A stretch of DNA of 64,000 nucleotides, from contig NZ_QWEG01000007.1 in assembly GCF_003515685.1 (NCBI RefSeq), positions 1 through 64,000 on the forward strand, in the 5' to 3' direction. The DNA is from Neobacillus notoginsengisoli. Its GTDB lineage: Bacteria; Bacillota; Bacilli; Bacillales; Cytobacillaceae. The first letter of the stretch is position 1, and each line of letters opens with the position of its first letter. The position numbers were made by a program, and so were the translations under genes. The notes beneath the pieces are model-generated. The model was not told the origin of the DNA, ran no database searches, and saw only the letters and a program-made list of their open reading frames with translations. This document shows positions 8,496 to 20,539 of the stretch, piece by piece.

Positions 8496-9782
8496 CTACG
8501 TATTTTTGAGCTGCTCGACTTCTTCTTCCGTCATGGCTTCTCGCCAAACAGTCGCACCGAGTCCGTTCAGTTTTTCCACAAGATTGCTGTAGCCTCTGTC
8601 GATATGTTCCAGGCCGGTTACCTCGGTGATGCCTTCCGCTATAAGTCCGGCAATGACGAGGGCCGCGCCGGCTCTGAGGTCGCTGGCTTTCACCTTTGCT
8701 CCCTGGAGTTGGACGGGACCTGAAACAATTGCAGAACGCCCTTCAACCTTAATGCTGGCATTCATTCTTCGCAATTCATCAATATGTTTAAATCTCGCTC
8801 CATAGATAGTGTCCGTAACCATGCTGGAGCCTTCCGCCTTTGTCAAAAGGGATGTGAACGGCTGCTGCAAATCTGTTGGGAATCCCGGATAGACAAGTGT
8901 TTTAATATCAACTGGTTTCAACTTTGAAGAGCCGCGGACATAAACCTGGTCATCACCCGCTTCTATATAAACACCCATTTCACCAAGTTTGGCAATCAGG
9001 GACTCCAGATGCTGGGGAATCACATTGTCAACGAGGACGCCTTCACCCATAGCGGCACCAAGGATGATATATGTACCAGCCTCGATCCGATCAGGAATAA
9101 TCGTATGGCGGCAACCGTGAAGAATGTCGACTCCATCAATACGGATGACATCTGTTCCGGCACCTTTGATCCTTGCACCCATATTAGTCAGCAATGTTGC
9201 CACGTCGATAATTTCAGGCTCTTTTGCGGCGTTTTCGATAATTGTCCGCCCTTTTGCGCGAACAGCGGCAAGCATAATGTTGATTGTTGCCCCAACACTG
9301 ATAACATCCAAATAAATACGCGCTCCCCTTAGTTCTTCCGCCCGCAGATAGATCGCGCCCTGTTCATTTGTCACGTGGGCGCCAAGAGCTTCAAATCCTT
9401 TAATATGCTGGTCAATCGGCCTTGGCCCAAGATGGCAACCACCCGGAAGTCCAATTACGGCCTTTTTAAACCTGCCGAGCATGGCTCCCATCAGGTAGTA
9501 GGAAGCCCTGAGTTTTTTTACTTTTCCATTCGGAAGCGGCATTGAAATCATGCGGGACGGGTCAACATTCATCTCATGATCGGAGAGTTGCACCTTTCCG
9601 CCAATCTCCTCCAGCAGCCCTTTAAGAATTTCCACGTCGGAAATGTCAGGAAGCCCCTCGATTGTTACGGGGGAATCCGCAAGAATTGTGGCAGGTATTA
9701 AGGCAACTGCGCTGTTTTTGGCTCCGCTTACGCGAACGGTTCCTTTAAGGGGATATCCGCCGGCAATTTTAAGCTTTTCCAT
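8496..9782 (-). CDS. murA: UDP-N-acetylglucosamine 1-carboxyvinyltransferase
   Basis: MurA transfers enolpyruvate from PEP to UDP-GlcNAc, the first committed step of peptidoglycan synthesis. The 428-residue protein has the catalytic cysteine at C116 in [14 protein letters not shown] (the fosfomycin target), the N-terminal [12 protein letters not shown], and [15 protein letters not shown]. By position between fsa and glpX it corresponds to the B. subtilis MurZ/MurAB paralogue. AAAGGGAGTCGAAA precedes the ATG. A 10-bp perfect hairpin lies about 30 nt upstream (9815-9846). Confidence 0.95.
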   Translation of the reverse strand: MEKLKIAGGYPLKGTVRVSGAKNSAVALIPATILADSPVTIEGLPDISDVEILKGLLEEIGGKVQLSDHEMNVDPSRMISMPLPNGKVKKLRASYYLMGAMLGRFKKAVIGLPGGCHLGPRPIDQHIKGFEALGAHVTNEQGAIYLRAEELRGARIYLDVISVGATINIMLAAVRAKGRTIIENAAKEPEIIDVATLLTNMGARIKGAGTDVIRIDGVDILHGCRHTIIPDRIEAGTYIILGAAMGEGVLVDNVIPQHLESLIAKLGEMGVYIEAGDDQVYVRGSSKLKPVDIKTLVYPGFPTDLQQPFTSLLTKAEGSSMVTDTIYGARFKHIDELRRMNASIKVEGRSAIVSGPVQLQGAKVKASDLRAGAALVIAGLIAEGITEVTGLEHIDRGYSNLVEKLNGLGATVWREAMTEEEVEQLKNT

Positions 9783-9814
9783 TTTCGACTCCCTTTCCAG
9801 CCATCGAACATGTT

Positions 9815-9846
9815 ATTTCGGCTGACTGGAAGGAGCCAGCCGAAAT
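9815..9846 (-). promoter_or_regulatory. Hairpin in the murA leader
   Basis: The perfect inverted repeat ATTTCGGCTG / CAGCCGAAAT (9815-9824 and 9837-9846) has a 12-nt loop and no following T run. It lies about 30 nt upstream of the murA start. Its function is unknown. Confidence 0.4.
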
Positions 9847-9959
9847 TTAAGGCATTATTTTCCATTAGCAATAGACGCAATCCGACAGTTTGTCATATCC
9901 ATTAGTTTACACGAAAAATCCCTTTTCATGTACTGATAACTAAAAAAGTTCCAAAAATG

Positions 9960-9981
9960 GTAAGCAAATTTCATTTGCTAA
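9960..9981 (-). terminator. Weak terminator-like hairpin after fsa
   Basis: TTAGCAAAT/ATTTGCTTA followed by CCATTTTT on the minus strand. It is AU-rich and weak. Confidence 0.3.
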
Positions 9982-9994
9982 GTGCAGTTTTTTC

Positions 9995-10636
9995 TTATCG
10001 GGAATTCCAATCCTTCAGGAATGCCTCAATCCCTTTGTCTGTCAGAGGATGGTGGAAAAGCTGCATCAGCACTTTGTAAGGAATTGTTGCGATATGGGCT
10101 CCTCTTAAAGCAGCTTCCGTTACATGCATCGGATGCCTAATCGAAGCAGCAATGATTTCAGTCTCAATACCATGGACGGCAAAAATCTCTGCGATTGTTG
10201 AAATGAGATCAAGCCCATTTTGGCCAATATCGTCCAGCCTGCCGAGGAACGGAGATACATAAGAAGCACCCGCACGGGCAGCGAGCAAGGCCTGGTTCGC
10301 ATTGAAAATAAGGGTCACATTCGTTTTAATTCCCTCTTTTGAAAAAGCATGGACGGCTTTTAAGCCTTCCGGTGTCATCGGAACTTTAATCGTAATATTC
10401 GGAGCGATTTTTGCCAGCTCCATGCCTTCACGAATCATTCCTTCCGCATCAAGAGCAATGACTTCAGCGCTTACAGAACCTGGAACCAGATCTGTAATTT
10501 CCTTTAGCCTGTCCTCGAAGGAAACATCTTTTTCTTTTGCGACAAGGGTTGGGTTGGTTGTTACACCTGATAAAAGACCAAGCGCATAGGCTTCACGGAT
10601 TTCATTCATATTGGCAGTATCGATAAAAAACTTCAT
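9995..10636 (-). CDS. fsa: Fructose-6-phosphate aldolase / transaldolase-like protein
   Basis: This small TalC/FSA-type transaldolase family protein has 213 residues. It carries [16 protein letters not shown], the [12 protein letters not shown] loop, the Schiff-base lysine region NITIKVPMT, and [13 protein letters not shown]. Family members act either as transaldolases or as fructose-6-phosphate aldolases, and sequence reading cannot separate these. The start at 10636 has GGAGG 8 nt upstream. It lies between fba and murA like B. subtilis ywjH. Confidence 0.9.
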   Translation of the reverse strand: MKFFIDTANMNEIREAYALGLLSGVTTNPTLVAKEKDVSFEDRLKEITDLVPGSVSAEVIALDAEGMIREGMELAKIAPNITIKVPMTPEGLKAVHAFSKEGIKTNVTLIFNANQALLAARAGASYVSPFLGRLDDIGQNGLDLISTIAEIFAVHGIETEIIAASIRHPMHVTEAALRGAHIATIPYKVLMQLFHHPLTDKGIEAFLKDWNSR

Positions 10637-10672
10637 AGTTCGCCTCCAAATCATGTTTTGGGCCTTTTGACA

Positions 10673-10713
10673 AAAAAATGAATTGAAACCGCCACTGACC
10701 CAGGGGCGGTTTC
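10673..10713 (-). terminator. fba terminator
   Basis: GAAACCGCC/GGCGGTTTC (10685-10693 and 10705-10713) with a downstream ATTTTTTTG on the minus strand. Confidence 0.8.
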
Positions 10714-10744
10714 ACCTATTTTACAGCATACAGTTCAGCCAGGA

Positions 10745-11605
10745 TTACTCTGCTTTACCCGAAGAACCGAATTCACGCATTTTGCCAATGACAGTTTCCT
10801 TAATGGCATCACGGGCAGGCCCGAGGTATTTACGTGGATCATATTCATTTGGTTTGGCAGCCAGGACTTCGCGTACGACTTTGGCGGATGCCATCTGGTT
10901 TTCTGTATTCACATTGATTTTTGCTGTTCCAAGTGAAATAGATTTTTGGATGTCCTTGAGAGGAATTCCTGTCCCGCCGTGAAGTACAAGTGGTACTCCA
11001 GTCGCCTGTCCAATTTCCTCCATTTCCTTGAAGCCTAGGTTCGGTTCGCCTTTATAAGGTCCATGTACAGAGCCTAAAGCCGGAGCAAGGCAGTCGATGC
11101 CGGTTCTCTGGACGAGTTCTTGACATTCTTTTGGATCTGCATAAATGACACCGTCTGCGATGACATCATCTTCCTGTCCGCCAACGATACCAAGTTCAGC
11201 TTCAACGGACACACCTTTTGAATGGGCATAATCAACCACTTTTGAAGTCGTTGCGACGTTGTCTTCGAACGGACCATGGGAAGCATCGATCATAACAGAT
11301 GTAAAGCCTGCATCAATGGCCTCTTTACACTTCTCAAAACTTGAACCATGATCAAGGTGGATGGCAACCGGAACAGTAGTGTTGTAGTCTTCCATCAGCC
11401 CTTCAACCATTTTTACAACGGTTTTGAAACCGCCCATATAACGCGCTGCACCCTCGGATACCCCAAGGATAACAGGAGACTTTTCTTCCTCCGCAGCCAT
11501 AAGGATTGCCTGTGTAAACTCAAGGTTGTTCAAGTTGAATTGTCCAACCGCATAGCCTTCCGCATTAGCTTTTTGGAGCATTTCTTTCATGGAAACTAAA
11601 GGCAT
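10745..11605 (-). CDS. fba: Class II fructose-1,6-bisphosphate aldolase
   Basis: The zinc-dependent aldolase of glycolysis and gluconeogenesis splits fructose-1,6-bisphosphate into two triose phosphates. Its 286 residues include the zinc-site [11 protein letters not shown], the [13 protein letters not shown] loop, [13 protein letters not shown] and VLHGGTGIP, and the phosphate-binding NVNTENQ. An AGGAGG-type site precedes the ATG. A clear terminator separates it from fsa. Confidence 0.96.
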   Translation of the reverse strand: MPLVSMKEMLQKANAEGYAVGQFNLNNLEFTQAILMAAEEEKSPVILGVSEGAARYMGGFKTVVKMVEGLMEDYNTTVPVAIHLDHGSSFEKCKEAIDAGFTSVMIDASHGPFEDNVATTSKVVDYAHSKGVSVEAELGIVGGQEDDVIADGVIYADPKECQELVQRTGIDCLAPALGSVHGPYKGEPNLGFKEMEEIGQATGVPLVLHGGTGIPLKDIQKSISLGTAKINVNTENQMASAKVVREVLAAKPNEYDPRKYLGPARDAIKETVIGKMREFGSSGKAE

Positions 11606-11899
11606 ATCTTTATTCCTCCTTTTAGTTAGCTGTCTCTTTTTTAACCCGTGCTCCCATCTTCTAGAAGCATGTCCTCATTGCCGGCTATATATGTATCAAT
11701 GGCAACGGTCAAAAAGAGGAAAACAGCCTTTCAAACACCACTAGTATCATAACAAACCAGATGCGAAAATTCCATCAATCAAAAAGAATTACGCAAACTG
11801 ACATAATGTAAGCGTGAACACTAGAGTTTTACCCCAAACCTGGGAAATGAAACGTGAAAGGCGCCTTCCGCAACTGCGCATTCATGGATGTTTGAGTCT
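11606..11899. other. Intergenic gap between fba and spo0F
   Basis: About 290 bp that must hold the fba promoter. I saw no supported small gene, repeat or strong hairpin. Confidence 0.4.
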
Positions 11900-12265
11900 T
11901 CACTTGTTGGAGGTATATTCCTTTACGGCACTGCGGATATCATCAATATCAAAAGGTTTTGCAAAATGAGTGAGTGCACCAAGGTCCTTTGCCTCCTGAA
12001 TCATATCAAGCTCCCCGTAGGCAGTCATGATAATCACTTTAATGTCAGCGTCAATTACCTTCATCCTTTTAAGAATCTCGATTCCGTCCATGCCCGGGAT
12101 TTTCATATCCAGAAGGACAAGATCAGGCGAATGTTTCTTTACAATTTCAAGAGCCTGGATGCCATTGGCAGCCTGGAACGTTGTATACCCTTCTTTTTGA
12201 AACACTTCATTCAAGAGAATGCGAATTCCAAATTGATCATCAACGATTAATATTTTACGTTTCAT
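11900..12265 (-). CDS. spo0F: Sporulation initiation phosphotransferase Spo0F
   Basis: This single-domain response regulator of the sporulation phosphorelay accepts phosphate from Kin kinases and passes it to Spo0B. Its 121 residues contain the acidic pocket (ILIVDDQFG), the phosphorylated aspartate D53 in [13 protein letters not shown], the switch threonine in [11 protein letters not shown], and the conserved lysine in [10 protein letters not shown]. There is no output domain, as expected. The start at 12265 is chosen over one five codons upstream by length and by GGGGCGA before it. It is divergent from the DUF2529 gene. Confidence 0.96.
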   Translation of the reverse strand: MKRKILIVDDQFGIRILLNEVFQKEGYTTFQAANGIQALEIVKKHSPDLVLLDMKIPGMDGIEILKRMKVIDADIKVIIMTAYGELDMIQEAKDLGALTHFAKPFDIDDIRSAVKEYTSNK

Positions 12266-12453
12266 GCCATCTCGCCCCATTTTCCCATTTATTTTATCTC
12301 TGCACTTTAATTTTTCTTTTTTTGTCCCATCTGACTATTTCTCCGTTTCTTTGCAATTTCCTGCATTTTTCCGGCGTTGTTTTTCCGACATTTTTTGCAT
12401 GGGATGAAAAGTTGTCTATAATGGGAGGAAAACAGTTACTTACGGAGGTTATC

Positions 12454-12987
12454 ATGCTTAAAATGTTCTCAACACAGCTTGCCGGGCTGTTTGGCAGAAT
12501 ACACGATAAACAGGATGAAAACTTTGAGGATGCCGCAAGGCTTTTGGCACAGGCGGTTGCCGGTGACGGGCGCATTTTCCTTTTCGGGGTAAAGGAAATG
12601 GAAGCAGTCGGGCTTGAGGCTTCGATTGGGACCGAGCCGCTTGACCGGGTTGTCATCTGGGACGGGAAGGAACGGAATGATTTTTCCGCTGCGGACAGAG
12701 CGCTAATCGTGTCAAGGTACTCGGCAGATGCGGAAGCTGTGAAAGCTGCGCAAGTTTTGCAAAATAACGGAATCCTCTTCGCGGGAATTTCAACAGCCGT
12801 TGAAGGAGAGGCAGATGGCGGATCACTCGCTGATTTGGCGGATGTCCATCTAGACCTTATGCTAAAAAGAGGACTCCTTCCCGATGAAACCGGCGGAAGG
12901 TTCGGATATCCGGCCCCGTTGGCCGCGTTGTTTGTTTACTATGGTTTGAAGTTTACAATTGATGAAATATTGGCGGATTATGAGTAA
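12454..12987 (+). CDS. DUF2529 family protein (YwjG-like)
   Basis: This 177-residue protein has unknown function. It starts MLKMFSTQLAGLFGRIHDKQ with a GGAGGT site 5 nt before the ATG. It shows alternating strands and helices reminiscent of a sugar-isomerase (SIS)-like fold (GRIFLFGVKEMEAVGLEAS; ALIVSRYSADAEAVKAAQVL). In B. subtilis the equivalent gene ywjG lies between spo0F and pyrG, as here. Frames extending upstream to 12181 overlap the spo0F promoter region and are not credible. Confidence 0.85.
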   Translation: MLKMFSTQLAGLFGRIHDKQDENFEDAARLLAQAVAGDGRIFLFGVKEMEAVGLEASIGTEPLDRVVIWDGKERNDFSAADRALIVSRYSADAEAVKAAQVLQNNGILFAGISTAVEGEADGGSLADLADVHLDLMLKRGLLPDETGGRFGYPAPLAALFVYYGLKFTIDEILADYE

Positions 12988-13125
12988 GGAAACGGGATTT
13001 GGCGCAGGTGAGGGGTTGGGTATTGACGCGAGGATTCCGTAACGAGCCGATGTACAGGGATTCTGGAAACGAGGTTCATTGCTGAGATTTTTGAAAACTT
13101 GGTCTAGTTGTTCCGAAAGAGTGAG

Positions 13126-13290
13126 TTGGACAGACGGCGAGTAAATATCTGGGGAAGCGTTCCAATGCGGGGCTTCTTGGGACAAACTGCAAGGAAATAT
13201 ACGGGCTACTGTCCCAACATCGAGCAGCTTGGGACAGACTGCAAGGAAATACACGGGCAACTGTCCCAACATGGACCCAACATCGAAAAG
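13126..13290. repeat. 52-bp periodic dyad array III (3 units)
   Basis: TTGGACAG (13126; one G short), TTGGGACA (13177) and TTGGGACAG (13229) are spaced 51 (one base missing) and 52 bp apart. Inverted CTGTCCCAA partners follow at +32 (13209 and 13261). The array decays after 13270. It lies between the convergent DUF2529 and pyrG genes. Confidence 0.8.
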
Positions 13291-13368
13291 CTGTCGCGAA
13301 AGCAACGAATTCAAATAAGTTTTCTACCAAAACGAAGATGCGCAACCCTAGCCCTAATCCATTTACAC

Positions 13369-13408
13369 AAAAAGCCGGCCCTCTCAAAATAGAGAGGAAC
13401 CGGCTTTA
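13369..13408. terminator. Bidirectional terminator between DUF2529 gene and pyrG
   Basis: AAAAGCCGG...CCTCTC / GAGAGG...CCGGCTTTT, an interrupted stem of about 16 bp with T runs in both directions. Confidence 0.85.
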
Positions 13409-13452
13409 CTTTTGCAAAACAGATTGGGCAACTGGGCGCCACTTTACACTAA

Positions 13453-15093
<1,641 letters not shown>

Positions 15094-15178
15094 TTACAGC
15101 TTTTTCGCAAAAAAAATAAAGGCGGCAAGCGGCAATCTTCATACGAAAGGGGTCATAATTCCCCAAATAAAAATAAAA

Positions 15179-15215
15179 AAGCGCCCATCCTGCAATGGTA
15201 GCAAGGGAGCGCTTG
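15179..15215 (-). promoter_or_regulatory. pyrG CTP-sensitive attenuator terminator
   Basis: The minus strand reads AAGCGCTCCC...GGGCGCTTTTTT then ATTTTTATTT. The upstream arm contains the C/T-rich CTCCCTT, which can pair with extra G residues added at the 5' GGGC end of the transcript when CTP is low. That pairing would block the terminator. It lies about 40 nt after the predicted start site. Confidence 0.8.
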
Positions 15216-15252
15216 ATAGCTATATGTGTGTCCGTTCCTTTTTTAAGGAGCC

Positions 15253-15289
15253 CAAAAATGATTCTACAGGCATCGACATGGAATGTCAA
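15253..15289 (-). promoter_or_regulatory. pyrG promoter and GGGC transcription start
   Basis: -35 TTGACA (15284-15289), 17-bp spacer, -10 TAGAAT (15261-15266). The transcript then begins GGGC about 7 nt on, with the first G at 15253. GGGC initiation is the known requirement for reiterative G addition in the Bacillus pyrG leader. The promoter lies just downstream of the rpoE stop. Confidence 0.85.
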
Positions 15290-15293
15290 CCAA

Positions 15294-15896
15294 TTAAAGG
15301 TCTTCTTCTTCCTCGTCATCTGCAAGTTCTTCTTCCTCTAATACCTCAAGGCTTTCTTCTTCGAGTTCCTCTTCCAGTTCGCCTTCGAGTTCCTCATCAA
15401 GATCCTCGTCAAGCTCTTCAGCTTCATCAAGTTCGAAATCCTCAGCCTCTTCGATATCATCGAACTCTTCTTCTTCTTCTTCATCAAGGACTTCCTCTTC
15501 TTCTTCCTCTTCGAAGTCGTCGAGATCGTCATACTCCAAATCTTCTTCGAGATCTTCATAATCTTCAAGGTCATCTTCGACCTTTTTCTTCGCCTTTTTC
15601 TTTTTAGGCTTCACTACAGCAACCTGTTCTTCTTCAACCGTATCAACAGGATACCAGACACGGAGGCCCCACTTGTTTTCACCAAGGCAAATGAAACGGC
15701 CATCTATATTTAAATCGGTATAAAATTGTGCAATCCTCGCCTTGACTTCATCGGCGGATATGTTGCCTACAGCAGCAATTTCATCCAATAATTCATTAAA
15801 GGATACTTGCTCCCTCTTGCTCTTTAGCAACTCATAGGCCATTTCAATCAAAGACATTTCCTTTAACTGCTCTTTTGAGTACTGTTCTAAACTCAA
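15294..15896 (-). CDS. rpoE: DNA-directed RNA polymerase delta subunit
   Basis: RpoE (delta) is the Gram-positive RNA polymerase subunit that speeds recycling and lowers promoter complex stability. The 200-residue protein has an N-terminal HARE-HTH fold (about 1-90, ending AQFYTDLNIDGRFICLGEN), a Lys-rich hinge KPKKKKAKKK, and a long Asp/Glu tail of about 95 residues. I use the TTG at 15896 because it has AAAGGAAG about 9 nt upstream and aligns with the B. subtilis N-terminus (MSLEQYSKEQLKEM); an ATG at 15917 has no good ribosome site. Confidence 0.93.
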   Translation of the reverse strand: MSLEQYSKEQLKEMSLIEMAYELLKSKREQVSFNELLDEIAAVGNISADEVKARIAQFYTDLNIDGRFICLGENKWGLRVWYPVDTVEEEQVAVVKPKKKKAKKKVEDDLEDYEDLEEDLEYDDLDDFEEEEEEEVLDEEEEEEFDDIEEAEDFELDEAEELDEDLDEELEGELEEELEEESLEVLEEEELADDEEEEDL

Positions 15897-16020
15897 CGTC
15901 GGCACTTCCTTTCTCATTTGAACCACCGGGTCCAGGAAGGGGTTCTTCCAAAATACATATTCTTCATTATAAACAAATTCATCCCGTTTATGCCAGTTCT
16001 ATTTTTGCATTTCGGGAAAA

Positions 16021-16215
16021 TCAAGTACGAGGACCGTTTCCCTCGCCACTTTCCTTCGCTTTTCTCTCCTTTTCAGCAGAGAGTTCCTTGATGGATAAAT
16101 AAAGAAAGAGGATCGCGAGCAGGAGAAACGATATAGCCCCCAATTGATGCTGATATAAATAATAGAGTGGCCAGGCTAATAATATAAGGATAATGACAAC
16201 ATATTTAGGTTTCAT
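16021..16215 (-). CDS. Small two-helix membrane protein, unknown function
   Basis: The 64-residue protein has two hydrophobic segments (about 5-22 and 27-44) separated by QHQLG, followed by a charged tail (KELSAEKERKAKESGEGNG). GGTGA lies about 7 nt before the ATG. I recognise no family. It lies upstream of rpoE on the same strand and downstream of the icmF repeat; no partner is implied. Confidence 0.6.
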   Translation of the reverse strand: MKPKYVVIILILLAWPLYYLYQHQLGAISFLLLAILFLYLSIKELSAEKERKAKESGEGNGPRT

Positions 16216-16327
16216 TCGTTTTCACCAGCCGTTCTCCAGTTGTATGCCCATATTATATATGAAACGGCAAGAAATTTAATGCTTTTCAATCATTTTTGGA
16301 AAAAATATTTTGGGAAGTGCGGACAAT

Positions 16328-16351
16328 GGGGATGGCAGCGGTGCCATCCCC
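16328..16351. terminator. Strong hairpin, possible displaced icmF operon terminator
   Basis: Perfect GGGGATGGCA / TGCCATCCCC with a 4-nt loop. There is no adjacent T run (on the minus strand ATTGTCC follows). It lies 237 bp past the icmF stop, on the far side of repeat A3, so A3 may have separated the operon from it. Confidence 0.4.
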
Positions 16352-16376
16352 ATGGTTAAAGAGCGTTATTGGTTAG

Positions 16377-16588
16377 CTATATAGGTTGAACTTAATTTTT
16401 ACACAAATTAGCCAAGGAAGCAGGTTGATTGAAGCGGAAGGCACGAAGACTCCCGCGGAAAGCGAAGTGCCTCATGACAGGCAAAAACCGCCTGTCCCTG
16501 CGATGATTAATCTCAGAAGCTTTCCTTTGTGAAGCGCAAATCAACCAAGATCACCATGAAAAGAAAATTTCTAGTTCAACCTATATAG
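16377..16588. mobile_element. MITE-like element A3 with perfect 15-bp terminal inverted repeats
   Basis: CTATATAGGTTGAAC (16377-16391) and GTTCAACCTATATAG (16574-16588) are exact inverted repeats. Between them lies the A-family core from GTTGATT (16424) to AATCAAC (16545). There is no coding capacity. The right end abuts the icmF stop codon (16589-16591). The 54.8-kb copy has a degraded version of the same outer ends. Confidence 0.8.
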
Positions 16589-19500
16589 TTACATATTCCG
16601 CCTGTACTGGCCGCCCACTTCATACAGCGCGTTAGTGATTTGGCCGAGGCTTGCAACCTTTACTGTTTCCATTAGCTCGGCAAAAATATTCCCGCCTGAT
16701 ACAGCCGTTTCCTTCAATCGCTTAAGGGCCTCCGCAGTTTGGCCGGCATGCCCGTCCTGGAATTTCCGCAGGTTGGCGATTTGCAATTCTTTCTCTTCCT
16801 TGGATGCCCTTGCAAGCTCCATATTATCCATCTCATCTTCTGACGGAGGATTTGGGTTCAAATACGTGTTGACGCCAATGATTGGCAGTTCACCGGAATG
16901 CTTCTTCATTTCATAAACCATCGATTCATCCTGAATTTTTCCGCGTTGATACTGGGTTTCCATTGCACCTAGCACGCCGCCGCGGTCATTGAGCCGTTCG
17001 AATTCCTGAAGGACGGCTTCCTCAACCAAGTCTGTCAGTTCATCGATAATGAATGCACCCTGAAGCGGGTTTTCATTTTTGGACAAGCCATGTTCTTTCG
17101 TAATGATCATCTGAATCGCCATTGCCCTCCGTACCGATTCCTCTGTCGGAGTCGTAATCGCTTCATCATACGCATTTGTATGAAGCGAGTTACAGTTATC
17201 TTGCAATGCCATCAGCGCCTGCAGCGTTGTCCGGATGTCATTGAAATCAATTTCTTGTGCATGAAGAGAGCGCCCGGATGTCTGTACATGGTACTTCAGC
17301 TTCTGGCTCCGTTCATTCGAACCGTATTTATCCCGCATCGCCGTCGACCAGATCCTTCGGGCAACCCGGCCAATCACTGTGTATTCTGGATCAAGCCCGT
17401 TTGAGAAAAAGAAGCTCAAGTTCGGCGCGAAATCGTCAATCTTCATGCCGCGGCTTAAATAGTATTCAACATACGTAAACCCGTTAGCAAGTGTAAAGGC
17501 AAGCTGCGATATCGGGTTCGCTCCCGCCTCGGCAATATGATAACCCGAAATCGACACGGAGTAGTAATTGCGGACCTGATTGTCGATAAAATACTGCTGT
17601 ATATCGCCCATCATCCTGAGCGCGAATTCAGTCGAGAAAATGCATGTATTCTGACCTTGGTCTTCCTTTAGGATATCCGCCTGGACCGTTCCGCGGACAC
17701 TTTTAAGCGTAAAGGCGCGCACTTCGGCAAATTCTTCTGGCGTGAGCATCCGTCCGAGCTCCGCTTCTCTTTTCTCGACTTGCTGATGGATGGCTGTATT
17801 CATGAACATCGCCAAAATAATTGGCGCCGGGCCGTTGATTGTCATTGAAACAGACGTTGACGGGTGGCACAGGTCAAAGCCTGCATACAGCTTTTTCATA
17901 TCCTCAAGCGTACAGATGCTGACGCCGCTCTCGCCGACTTTCCCGTAAATATCCGGGCGATAATCCGGGTCTTCCCCGTAAAGCGTCACAGAATCAAATG
18001 CTGTGCTTAAGCGCTTGGCATTGTCATCTTTTGATAAATAGTGAAAGCGGCGGTTGGTCCGTTCTGGCGTCCCTTCGCCAGCAAACTGCCGTTTCGGGTC
18101 TTCGCCTTCGCGTTTAAACGGAAAGACGCCTGCTGTGTATGGGAAAGAGCCCGGCACATTTTCTCGGTAAACCCAGCGGATAATTTCTCCGTAGTCCTTA
18201 TATTTCGGCAGAACCACCTTCGGAATATCGAGGCCGGACAGGCTCTTGGACATCAAGGCCGTCCGGATTTCCTTATCACGGATTCGGACAACGTACTCGT
18301 CTGCCTTGTAATCTTTCTTTAGCTTCTCCCATCCACCAAGAATTTTCTTCGTCTCAGGCGTCAATTCCGCTTCAGTTTGCTTCTTAAGGCGCTGTAATTC
18401 GGCAATGGTTTCTTCACTTCCGCCGCTGCCCAACGCTTCCAAGACACCTTCTAGCTGGAACAGCTTCCGGGCAAGGTTCGCCTGTTCCTCCGCTTTTTTA
18501 TGATAATTGCGGACCGTTTCGGAAATTTCCCTTAAATAATAGCGGCGGTCCGTTGGAATAATCACATTTTGCTTTTCCACACGGGCTTTTTTTGCAAAAG
18601 AGGTCTGCCAACCTGTGCCAGCTTTCTCATTAATTTTTTCAATTAATGCCGCAAAGACAGCATTCGTTCCCGGATCATTGAACTGGCTTGCGATCGTCCC
18701 GTAGACCGGCAGATCATCCGGATCCTTTTCAAATAGCAAATGGCTGCGCTGGTATTGCTTTTGCACTTGGCGCTTCGCATCCTCGGAGCCTTTTCTCTCA
18801 AACTTGTTAATCACAATCAAGTCGGCAAAATCGATCATATCGATCTTTTCAAGCTGGGTCGGGGCACCAAATTCGCTCGTCATCACATACATGGAAACAT
18901 CGCAAATTTCGGTAATCGCCGCATCTCCCTGGCCAATCCCGCTCGTTTCCACAACGACAAGGTCAAAGCCCGCCGCCTTCACAACCGCGACAGCATCCTT
19001 GATGGCCAGCGACAATTCACTTCTTGACGCCCTCGTCGCCAGGCTGCGCATATAAACGCGCGGGTTGAAAATGGAATTCATGCGGATTCTGTCCCCGAGA
19101 AGCGCGCCGCCTGTTTTTTGCTTTGTCGGATCGACAGAAAGGATTGCCACTTTCTTATCGGGAATTTCATTGATGAATCTCCGGATCAGCTCATCCGTCA
19201 GCGAGCTCTTCCCTGCTCCGCCTGTCCCGGTAATCCCGACAACCGGAACAGGCGCGGCGATGGACTTCACTTTTTCGATTATTTCCGTTGCTACAGCAGT
19301 TTCCTTATCGGCGCCTACCTGGTACTCGGCAAGCGTGATCATTTTGGCAATCGCCTTCGTGTCCCCTTGTTGGAGAGATGCTATTTCGGCTGCCGGATCC
19401 TTCGGCAGTGTCATAAAGTCGCATTCCTTGATCATTTGGTTAATCATGCCCTGAAGGCCATGCTTGCGGCCATCCTCAGGCGAGAAAATCCTCGCAATTC

Positions 19501-19849
19501 CGTAATCATGAAGCTCCTTTATTTCGCGCGGGATAATGACACCGCCCCCGCCGCCGTAAACGCGGATATGGCCCGCTCCTTTTTCCTGCAAAAGATCAAC
19601 CATATATTTAAAATATTCAACATGGCCCCCTTGATAGGAGGAAATTGCTATCCCCTGCACGTCCTCCTGGATCGCCGCGTTCACGACTTCCTCCACTGAC
19701 CGGTTGTGGCCGAGATGGATGACCTCAGCTCCACTTGATTGGAGGATTCTTCTCATGATGTTGATTGAAGCATCGTGGCCGTCGAATAAACTAGAGGCTG
19801 TTACGAATCGGACATGGTGGACTGGCTTGTAAGTTTCCTGCGTACTCAT
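16589..19849 (-). CDS. icmF: Fused isobutyryl-CoA mutase (B12-binding, G-protein and mutase domains)
   Basis: IcmF interconverts isobutyryl-CoA and n-butyryl-CoA using adenosylcobalamin, and some members also isomerise pivalyl- or isovaleryl-CoA. The 1,086 residues follow the family order. The cobalamin-binding domain spans about 12-145, with D23-G-H25 in [14 protein letters not shown]. The MeaB-like GTPase chaperone spans about 200-420, with P-loop GTGGAGKS at 208-215 and [13 protein letters not shown] linker follows, then the TIM-barrel mutase from about 540 with [20 protein letters not shown]. It overlaps the TetR gene by ATGA and has GGAGGAG before the ATG. Its place in a fatty-acid operon suggests branched-chain acyl-CoA use. 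Confidence 0.96.
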   Translation of the reverse strand: MSTQETYKPVHHVRFVTASSLFDGHDASINIMRRILQSSGAEVIHLGHNRSVEEVVNAAIQEDVQGIAISSYQGGHVEYFKYMVDLLQEKGAGHIRVYGGGGGVIIPREIKELHDYGIARIFSPEDGRKHGLQGMINQMIKECDFMTLPKDPAAEIASLQQGDTKAIAKMITLAEYQVGADKETAVATEIIEKVKSIAAPVPVVGITGTGGAGKSSLTDELIRRFINEIPDKKVAILSVDPTKQKTGGALLGDRIRMNSIFNPRVYMRSLATRASRSELSLAIKDAVAVVKAAGFDLVVVETSGIGQGDAAITEICDVSMYVMTSEFGAPTQLEKIDMIDFADLIVINKFERKGSEDAKRQVQKQYQRSHLLFEKDPDDLPVYGTIASQFNDPGTNAVFAALIEKINEKAGTGWQTSFAKKARVEKQNVIIPTDRRYYLREISETVRNYHKKAEEQANLARKLFQLEGVLEALGSGGSEETIAELQRLKKQTEAELTPETKKILGGWEKLKKDYKADEYVVRIRDKEIRTALMSKSLSGLDIPKVVLPKYKDYGEIIRWVYRENVPGSFPYTAGVFPFKREGEDPKRQFAGEGTPERTNRRFHYLSKDDNAKRLSTAFDSVTLYGEDPDYRPDIYGKVGESGVSICTLEDMKKLYAGFDLCHPSTSVSMTINGPAPIILAMFMNTAIHQQVEKREAELGRMLTPEEFAEVRAFTLKSVRGTVQADILKEDQGQNTCIFSTEFALRMMGDIQQYFIDNQVRNYYSVSISGYHIAEAGANPISQLAFTLANGFTYVEYYLSRGMKIDDFAPNLSFFFSNGLDPEYTVIGRVARRIWSTAMRDKYGSNERSQKLKYHVQTSGRSLHAQEIDFNDIRTTLQALMALQDNCNSLHTNAYDEAITTPTEESVRRAMAIQMIITKEHGLSKNENPLQGAFIIDELTDLVEEAVLQEFERLNDRGGVLGAMETQYQRGKIQDESMVYEMKKHSGELPIIGVNTYLNPNPPSEDEMDNMELARASKEEKELQIANLRKFQDGHAGQTAEALKRLKETAVSGGNIFAELMETVKVASLGQITNALYEVGGQYRRNM

Positions 19850-20529
19850 CTTTCTCCTCCTCCCATTTTTGCGGGCCCGCTTAATTGCCCGCCAATGTTC
19901 CCTTTGCCTATTCCCGACAGCAGCAATTCTGTCTGATGGTCGATATATTCCTCAAGCGTGAATCGTTTTGCCAAAGACCAGCGCCGGAAAGCCCACATCT
20001 GGCCGAGGACGATAATGTCATGGGAGATTAATTCCGCTTCTTTCTCGGATAAATGAATCTCGCCATTTTCCACACAGCGGGCCAGCAGCTTCCCGAACAT
20101 GGACGCCATTTCATTTTCTTTCCGGAGGACGTAAGGAAGCGCGTCATGCGACAATGACTTCGCTTCCTGGTACATGACAAGCACCTCATCCTGCATTTCA
20201 TCCACAATCCGGAAATAATCGGCAATCGCGAGCTTTAAATGTTCAAGTGTCCCGCCCTTTCCTGTCAGGCCCTTCAGCAATTTGCCCGACACCTGGTCAT
20301 AGATACTGTCACAGACAAGATAGAGGACATCCTCTTTCGTGCGGATATATTCATAGAGGGTACCGATGCTGAAACCCGAGGCCTTTGCGATTTCCCTCGT
20401 GGTTGTACGGTGGAACCCCTTTTGCTTGAACAGCGCGACCGCTCCCCTGATCATCTGGCTGCGCCTCCTTCTGACTAGAAGCTCATCTTTGACAGAAGCC
20501 TTGACCTCCCGTTTTTTCAAAAGCCCCAC
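19846..20529 (-). CDS. TetR/AcrR family regulator of the acyl-CoA operon
   Basis: The 227-residue protein has an N-terminal helix-turn-helix ([20 protein letters not shown], then [20 protein letters not shown]) and a C-terminal ligand domain resembling FadR-type TetR repressors of fatty-acid degradation. The GTG at 20529 lies almost on the GGGGGG ribosome site; a TTG at 20520 is better spaced and may be the true start. It is cotranslated with icmF. Candidate operators of one shared design lie in the fadF promoter (27838-27855) and upstream of thl (25430-25447). Confidence 0.88.
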   Translation of the reverse strand: MGLLKKREVKASVKDELLVRRRRSQMIRGAVALFKQKGFHRTTTREIAKASGFSIGTLYEYIRTKEDVLYLVCDSIYDQVSGKLLKGLTGKGGTLEHLKLAIADYFRIVDEMQDEVLVMYQEAKSLSHDALPYVLRKENEMASMFGKLLARCVENGEIHLSEKEAELISHDIIVLGQMWAFRRWSLAKRFTLEEYIDHQTELLLSGIGKGNIGGQLSGPAKMGGGER

Positions 20530-20539
20530 CCCCCTTTTT

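Noticed and set aside
12381-12390. Spo0A box upstream of spo0F (TGTCGGAAAA)
   Set aside because: It has an extra G relative to TGTCGAA and lies about 120 bp upstream; too weak to call.
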